The position numbers and the translations under genes were made by a program. Below, in pieces: positions 7,773-10,131 of a stretch of DNA of 10,131 bases. Below the pieces are notes generated by a model. That model saw only the letters and a program-made list of their open reading frames with translations. It had not been told where the DNA came from and ran no database searches. How positions within the stretch are numbered: position 1 is the stretch's first letter; each line of letters starts with the position of its first letter. The stretch is from CAZKMM01 sp964553915 (GTDB lineage: Bacteria > RBG-13-61-14 > DRUE01): NCBI GenBank assembly GCA_964553915.1, contig CAZKMM010000097.1:1-10131 (forward strand), written 5' to 3'.

Positions 7773-8042
7773 CTATTTCCTGAGTCCAAGCTTCTTCACC
7801 ACCTTCTGATAGCGTTCAAAATCCTCTCTCTTTAAATATTCCAACAGCTTCCTTCTCTTCCCCACCATCTTCAACAAACCGCGTCGGGAATGGTGGTCTT
7901 TGGGATGGGTTTTGAAATGCTCGGTTAAATGATTGATCCGGGCGGTAAGAAGAGCGATTTGCACCTCCGGACTGCCCGTATCTTCAGGATGCTTTTGGAA
8001 TTTTTCTACGATTTCCTGTTTTTGCTCTGGTTCCAGAACCAC
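7773..8042 (-). CDS. rpsO: 30S ribosomal protein S15
   Basis: Small-subunit primary binding protein for the central domain of 16S rRNA. The 89 residues are the normal family length. Family hallmarks include the run TGSPEVQIALLTARINHL (22-39), then HHSRRGLL (50-57) and GKRRKLLEYL (61-70), in the order expected for the four-helix S15 fold. The start is GTG, chosen because it gives standard length and is preceded at 6 bases by a perfect AGGAGG. It lies 36 bases downstream of tRNA-Pro and 59 bases upstream of pnp, probably as one transcript. In enterobacteria S15 represses its own mRNA; whether the short leader here, between a tRNA and the GTG, can do the same is not visible. Confidence 0.98.
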   Translation of the reverse strand: MVLEPEQKQEIVEKFQKHPEDTGSPEVQIALLTARINHLTEHFKTHPKDHHSRRGLLKMVGKRRKLLEYLKREDFERYQKVVKKLGLRK

Positions 8043-8048
8043 TTTTTT

Positions 8049-8054
8049 CCTCCT
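8049..8054 (-). promoter_or_regulatory. Ribosome-binding site of rpsO
   Basis: AGGAGG on the minus strand, six bases (AAAAAA) before a GTG codon. It fixes the GTG as the rpsO start and is the strongest ribosome-binding site in front of any annotated gene here. Confidence 0.9.
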
Positions 8055-8078
8055 GAGTTCCCAGTTTTTCTCTCAACA

Positions 8079-8152
8079 TCGGGGCGGCGGGATTTGAACC
8101 CGCGACCACTGACACCCCATGCCAGTGCGCTACCAGTCTGCGCCACGCCCCG
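8079..8152 (-). tRNA. tRNA-Pro, anticodon GGG
   Basis: Full cloverleaf on the minus strand. The acceptor stem CGGGGCG/CGCCCCG is perfect and the D stem is GCGC/GCGC. The anticodon stem CTGGC/GTCAG has one G-T wobble around loop ATGGGGT (anticodon GGG, reading CCC and CCU). The T arm is GCGGG-TTCAAAT-CCCGC and the discriminator is A. No CCA is encoded (TGT follows), so a CCA-adding enzyme is required. A strong promoter ends 12 bases upstream, so the precursor 5' leader would be only about 5-6 bases. rpsO begins 36 bases downstream, making it likely that the tRNA is cut out of the rpsO-pnp transcript. Confidence 0.96.
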
Positions 8153-8164
8153 ATTCTGTTCTTG

Positions 8165-8192
8165 ATATTAACGCTTTCCAAGAATTTGTCAA
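8165..8192 (-). promoter_or_regulatory. Predicted sigma-70-type promoter of tRNA-Pro / rpsO / pnp
   Basis: On the minus strand a consensus -35 box TTGACA (8187-8192) is followed, after a 16-base spacer, by TAATAT (8165-8170; 4 of 6 matches to TATAAT). Transcription would begin near 8158, a few bases before mature tRNA-Pro. No other comparable promoter is seen before rpsO, which supports a shared transcript. Confidence 0.6.
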
Positions 8193-8193
8193 A

Positions 8194-8205
8194 CCCAGAT
8201 ATGGG
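8194..8205 (-). terminator. Weak hairpin after the TRAP binding-protein gene
   Basis: CCCA-TATC-TGGG followed by TTT on the minus strand. The stem is only 4 bp, and its T run merges directly into the TTGACA box of the next promoter. It may be a compact terminator separating the binding-protein gene from the tRNA-Pro unit, but it is weak. Confidence 0.25.
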
Positions 8206-8221
8206 ATTAAATTTCCCCGGA

Positions 8222-9265
8222 CTATTCCAGCTCCTTACCTACCGTCCTGATCTCTTCAATCAGCTCTTTTATTTTAGGGTCTTTTAAATATTTTTCATAA
8301 ACCGGCTCCACCGCTTTTTGAAAAGCGGTTATCTCTTTGATTTGATTGATTTTTACCCCTGCCTGGCGGAGCCTTTGCTCTGCTTTTTTCTCATATTCTT
8401 CCCAGAGCTTTCGCTGGTGAATCACAGAAGCTAAAGCGGCTTCCTGAATCAATCTTCGGTCTGCCTCGCTCAATCTTTCCCAGGTTTTCTTGCTGAAAAG
8501 TAAAACCTCTGGCGACCAGCAATGCCTATCTAAACTGTAATACTTTGCCACCTCATAATGACGGGTATAGTAATAACTGGGAAAGTTATTTTCTGCTCCA
8601 TCAATCACCCCGGTTTGAAGCGCGGTGTAAACCTCTTCAAAAGCCATTGGGGTGGGGGAGGCACCCAGAGCTCTGACCATATCAATCATAATCTGGCTTT
8701 TCTGCACCCGAATTTTTAAACCTTTTAAATCTTCAGGCTTATAAATCGGTCGGTGGGAGTTATAGAAACTCCTTGCCCCGGCATCATAATATCCCAGCCC
8801 GACCAAGCCATAAGGCTCCAGGTCTTCCAGGAGCTTTTTGCCAATCTTTCCATCAAGCACCCGGTGAAGATGCTCTTTATTTTTAAACAGAAAAGGCATT
8901 GCCAGAACGCTCATTGTCTTGGAAATCTGGGTGACCGGATTGATATTCACCCGGTCCAGGTCAATGGCTCCAAATTGAGTTTGCTCTATGGTCTCTTTTT
9001 CTGAGCCGAGCTGAGCGGAATGATACACCCGCATTTTGATTCTTCCCCCGGATTTTTCTTCCAGATACTTTGCCATATAAAACAGCCCCTGAGTGGTGGG
9101 ATAATCCGGAGGATGGTCATCTGCGGATTTCAAAATAATTTCTGCTTTTGCTTCTTTTTCGGGTGCGGGGATGGATTCAGCAGAAGCGGGTTTTTCTTCG
9201 GATTTTTTGCAGGCAAAAATCAAAAAAACTAAAACAATCACCACCAGCCATCTTTTGTTTTTCAT
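8222..9265 (-). CDS. TRAP transporter solute-binding lipoprotein, DctP family
   Basis: Extracytoplasmic binding protein of a tripartite ATP-independent (TRAP) carrier, 347 residues. A lipoprotein signal ends LIFAC with C19 as the lipidated residue, followed by a charged Lys/Glu/Ala/Pro linker (20-42). The DctP hallmarks are in order: AQLGSEKETIEQTQFGAID (84-102), the core KIRV with ligand-contacting R186, then LGASPTPMAFEEVYTALQTG (200-219) and IDGAENN with N227. R165 and F167 lie in ARSFYN. The likely ligand is an organic acid (family knowledge); the sequence does not say which. The start is ATG with GGGAGG six bases upstream. Neither dctQ nor dctM lies beside it: PilZ is 55 bases upstream on the same strand and a tRNA is downstream. 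The permease must be elsewhere or missing. TRAP binding proteins are usually free or anchored in the periplasm; lipid anchoring is less common in diderms. Confidence 0.92.
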   Translation of the reverse strand: MKNKRWLVVIVLVFLIFACKKSEEKPASAESIPAPEKEAKAEIILKSADDHPPDYPTTQGLFYMAKYLEEKSGGRIKMRVYHSAQLGSEKETIEQTQFGAIDLDRVNINPVTQISKTMSVLAMPFLFKNKEHLHRVLDGKIGKKLLEDLEPYGLVGLGYYDAGARSFYNSHRPIYKPEDLKGLKIRVQKSQIMIDMVRALGASPTPMAFEEVYTALQTGVIDGAENNFPSYYYTRHYEVAKYYSLDRHCWSPEVLLFSKKTWERLSEADRRLIQEAALASVIHQRKLWEEYEKKAEQRLRQAGVKINQIKEITAFQKAVEPVYEKYLKDPKIKELIEEIRTVGKELE

Positions 9266-9320
9266 TTTTTTCCTCCCGAAAATTTTTAATTATTCCACTG
9301 ATTGAATCCTGCCTGGACCC

Positions 9321-9869
9321 TCAGCATAGGTCATCAGTCTTCCGAACCCGAAAATGCCGGGATTCCAGCCGAACCACTTTTTTTATATGATTGAGATGAA
9401 GGGACTCTCCCGGGCGTAATTGGCTGAAAAGATTTTTTATTTTTTCTCGGTCTTGAGGGGTGCGATTTAGTTCAAAGTTCAGTGCCCGAAGCATTCGGAG
9501 AGTTTTTTTGACCAGATGGTCAAGCTCCGCTCTATCTTCTCCGCTGATTTGCTCAAATTCCACCGCAAACCCCGGCGGATATGGATACCCGGAGCGGTTT
9601 TTCATTTTTTGGGGATTTATCCATACCACCCGGCTCAGAGCAGTGATAATCCGGTCATTAATCTGAAGCTGAACCTGAATAATCTGCTCTTTTTGAATTT
9701 TTTTAGGCAGACAGGCTAAAAAGGCCCCCCCGGCACTGATAGTAATAGCCTGGGCTGGCTTCCAGCTTTTGTTCAGAAGGTAATATGCGGGCAGGTCGCA
9801 CCCGGCTCTCTGGTATCTTCGTTCTTTTTTCCATCCCTCGGGAATGGTTTTGAGAGACTTTTTTTGCAT
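9321..9869 (-). CDS. PilZ-domain protein
   Basis: A small cytoplasmic protein of 182 residues with an N-terminal PilZ domain (about 14-120), a fold that in many relatives binds cyclic di-GMP. RRYQR (17-21) supplies the RxxxR motif. The second motif, normally (D/N)xSxxG, reads TISAGG (43-48), so Thr replaces the acidic or amide residue and binding may be weakened. The domain closes with GFAVEFEQISGEDRAELD. A basic helical tail (about 121-182) has no recognisable family. No effector domain is attached. There is no Shine-Dalgarno sequence before the ATG: a predicted promoter would start the transcript within about 2-3 bases of it, so the mRNA may be leaderless. The ATG fits the domain boundary and no better start exists. 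The TRAP binding-protein gene follows after 55 bases, possibly cotranscribed; the ClC gene diverges from it. Confidence 0.82.
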   Translation of the reverse strand: MQKKSLKTIPEGWKKERRYQRAGCDLPAYYLLNKSWKPAQAITISAGGAFLACLPKKIQKEQIIQVQLQINDRIITALSRVVWINPQKMKNRSGYPYPPGFAVEFEQISGEDRAELDHLVKKTLRMLRALNFELNRTPQDREKIKNLFSQLRPGESLHLNHIKKVVRLESRHFRVRKTDDLC

Positions 9870-9877
9870 TTTATAAT

Positions 9878-9906
9878 ATTTTACCAGTCAAATTTTAATA
9901 AAACAA
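9878..9906 (-). promoter_or_regulatory. Predicted promoter of the PilZ gene
   Basis: On the minus strand, TTGTTT (9901-9906) and TAAAAT (9878-9883; 5 of 6 matches to the -10 consensus) are separated by 17 bases. The expected start near 9871 lies only 2-3 bases before the PilZ ATG, implying a leaderless or nearly leaderless message. Confidence 0.45.
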
Positions 9907-9925
9907 TTTTGAGATTAAATTTGAC
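9887..9925. repeat. Inverted repeat (candidate operator) in the divergent PilZ/ClC control region
   Basis: The left arm GTCAAATTTTAAT (9887-9899) and right arm ATTAAATTTGAC (9914-9925) are reverse complements except for one extra T, around a 14-base centre. The right arm covers five bases of the ClC -35 box, and the left arm lies in the spacer of the PilZ promoter. A dimeric regulator bound here could affect both genes. This is inferred from symmetry and position only. Confidence 0.5.
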
Positions 9926-9949
9926 ACTCCGAGGTAAGCAGAGTATTTA
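9921..9949 (+). promoter_or_regulatory. Predicted promoter of the ClC gene
   Basis: The consensus -35 box TTGACA (9921-9926) is followed after 17 bases by TATTTA (9944-9949). The overlapping TTTAAT (9946-9951) is a better -10 match but with a 19-base spacer. Transcription would start near 9956-9958, about 4-6 bases before the ATG at 9962, leaving no room for a normal Shine-Dalgarno sequence. Confidence 0.5.
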
Positions 9950-9961
9950 ATAATCAGGCAA

Positions 9962-10131
9962 ATGGAGGGGGTTTCTCAAAAAAAATTTTCTTCTTTGCGG
10001 GAGCTTTTTTTAGCTAATGTGGGTCGCTGGTTGATTTTAGGTCTGGTGGTAGGAGTAGTAGCAGGACTGGGAGCCAGTGCTTTTTTTTATCTGCTTCAGC
10101 TTTCCAAGCATTACACTTTTCATATCATCTC
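9962..10131 (+). CDS. ClC-type chloride channel/transporter, N-terminal fragment (cut by window end)
   Basis: The first 56 residues of an open frame that runs off the window. After a short polar start, residues about 21-47 form a hydrophobic segment containing LGLVVGVVAGLGASAFF. This glycine-patterned segment followed by a tyrosine/leucine helix is typical of the first membrane helix of ClC anion channels and H+/Cl- exchangers (inner membrane). The diagnostic selectivity motifs (GSGIP-like and later) lie outside, so the call rests on the N-terminus alone; another polytopic membrane protein is possible. The ATG has only a weak AGG three bases upstream. No better start is visible in the frame, and the predicted promoter puts the transcript start almost at this codon. 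Confidence 0.7.
   Translation, partial: MEGVSQKKFSSLRELFLANVGRWLILGLVVGVVAGLGASAFFYLLQLSKHYTFHII

Noticed and set aside
7929..8181. Overlapping plus- and minus-strand frames containing RRDLNPRPLTPH-like and WHGVSVVAGSNPAAP-like runs
   Set aside because: These are the well-known false proteins produced by translating a tRNA gene (tRNA-Pro here) and its flanks.
8753..9390. Several plus-strand frames opposite the TRAP binding protein
   Set aside because: Antisense shadows of a gene with clear DctP motifs, a lipoprotein signal and a good ribosome-binding site.

Overview
The window is ordinary bacterial chromosome, densely packed, with no stretch over 100 bases lacking a gene. The two lipoprotein signal peptides (one on a LolB/DUF4292-like protein) and a TRAP-type solute-binding protein suggest a Gram-negative-type, probably anaerobic or environmental heterotroph. 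The large membrane/spermidine-synthase-fold/TPR fusion is typical of poorly cultivated lineages; an Aminicenantes- or Acidobacteria-like host would fit, but this is a low-confidence guess from gene style, not from a marker comparison. No transposon, CRISPR array, phage gene or sign of recent transfer is visible.

Layout. Positions 3-3293 (+) encode a 1096-residue fusion: two tandem membrane halves, an AdoMet/spermidine-synthase-like domain with a non-canonical active site, and about seven TPR repeats. It converges on a two-gene minus-strand unit (5329 to 3277): an MFS carrier of the MCT/OFA type followed 4 bases later by a LolB-like lipoprotein. The lipoprotein's 3' end overlaps the fusion gene by 17 bp. 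Next is a minus-strand information-processing cluster read in the order tRNA-Pro(GGG), rpsO, pnp, tRNA-Val(CAC) (8152 to 5422). A TTGACA-type promoter lies just upstream of tRNA-Pro. Upstream of that are a TRAP solute-binding lipoprotein (dctP type, no permease genes beside it) and a PilZ-domain protein, both minus strand. Divergent from PilZ, a ClC-type chloride channel/transporter gene starts at 9962 and runs off the window.

How it works together. rpsO and pnp are the classic ribosomal-protein/RNA-decay pair, here flanked by tRNAs, so tRNA processing may help shape the mRNA ends. The 92-bp PilZ/ClC gap holds a long inverted repeat overlapping promoter elements on both sides, and both genes lack a good Shine-Dalgarno sequence and may be nearly leaderless. 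The most interesting items are the altered catalytic motif in the fusion protein, that divergent control region, and the orphan TRAP binding protein. I did not find a convincing wholly new multi-gene system.
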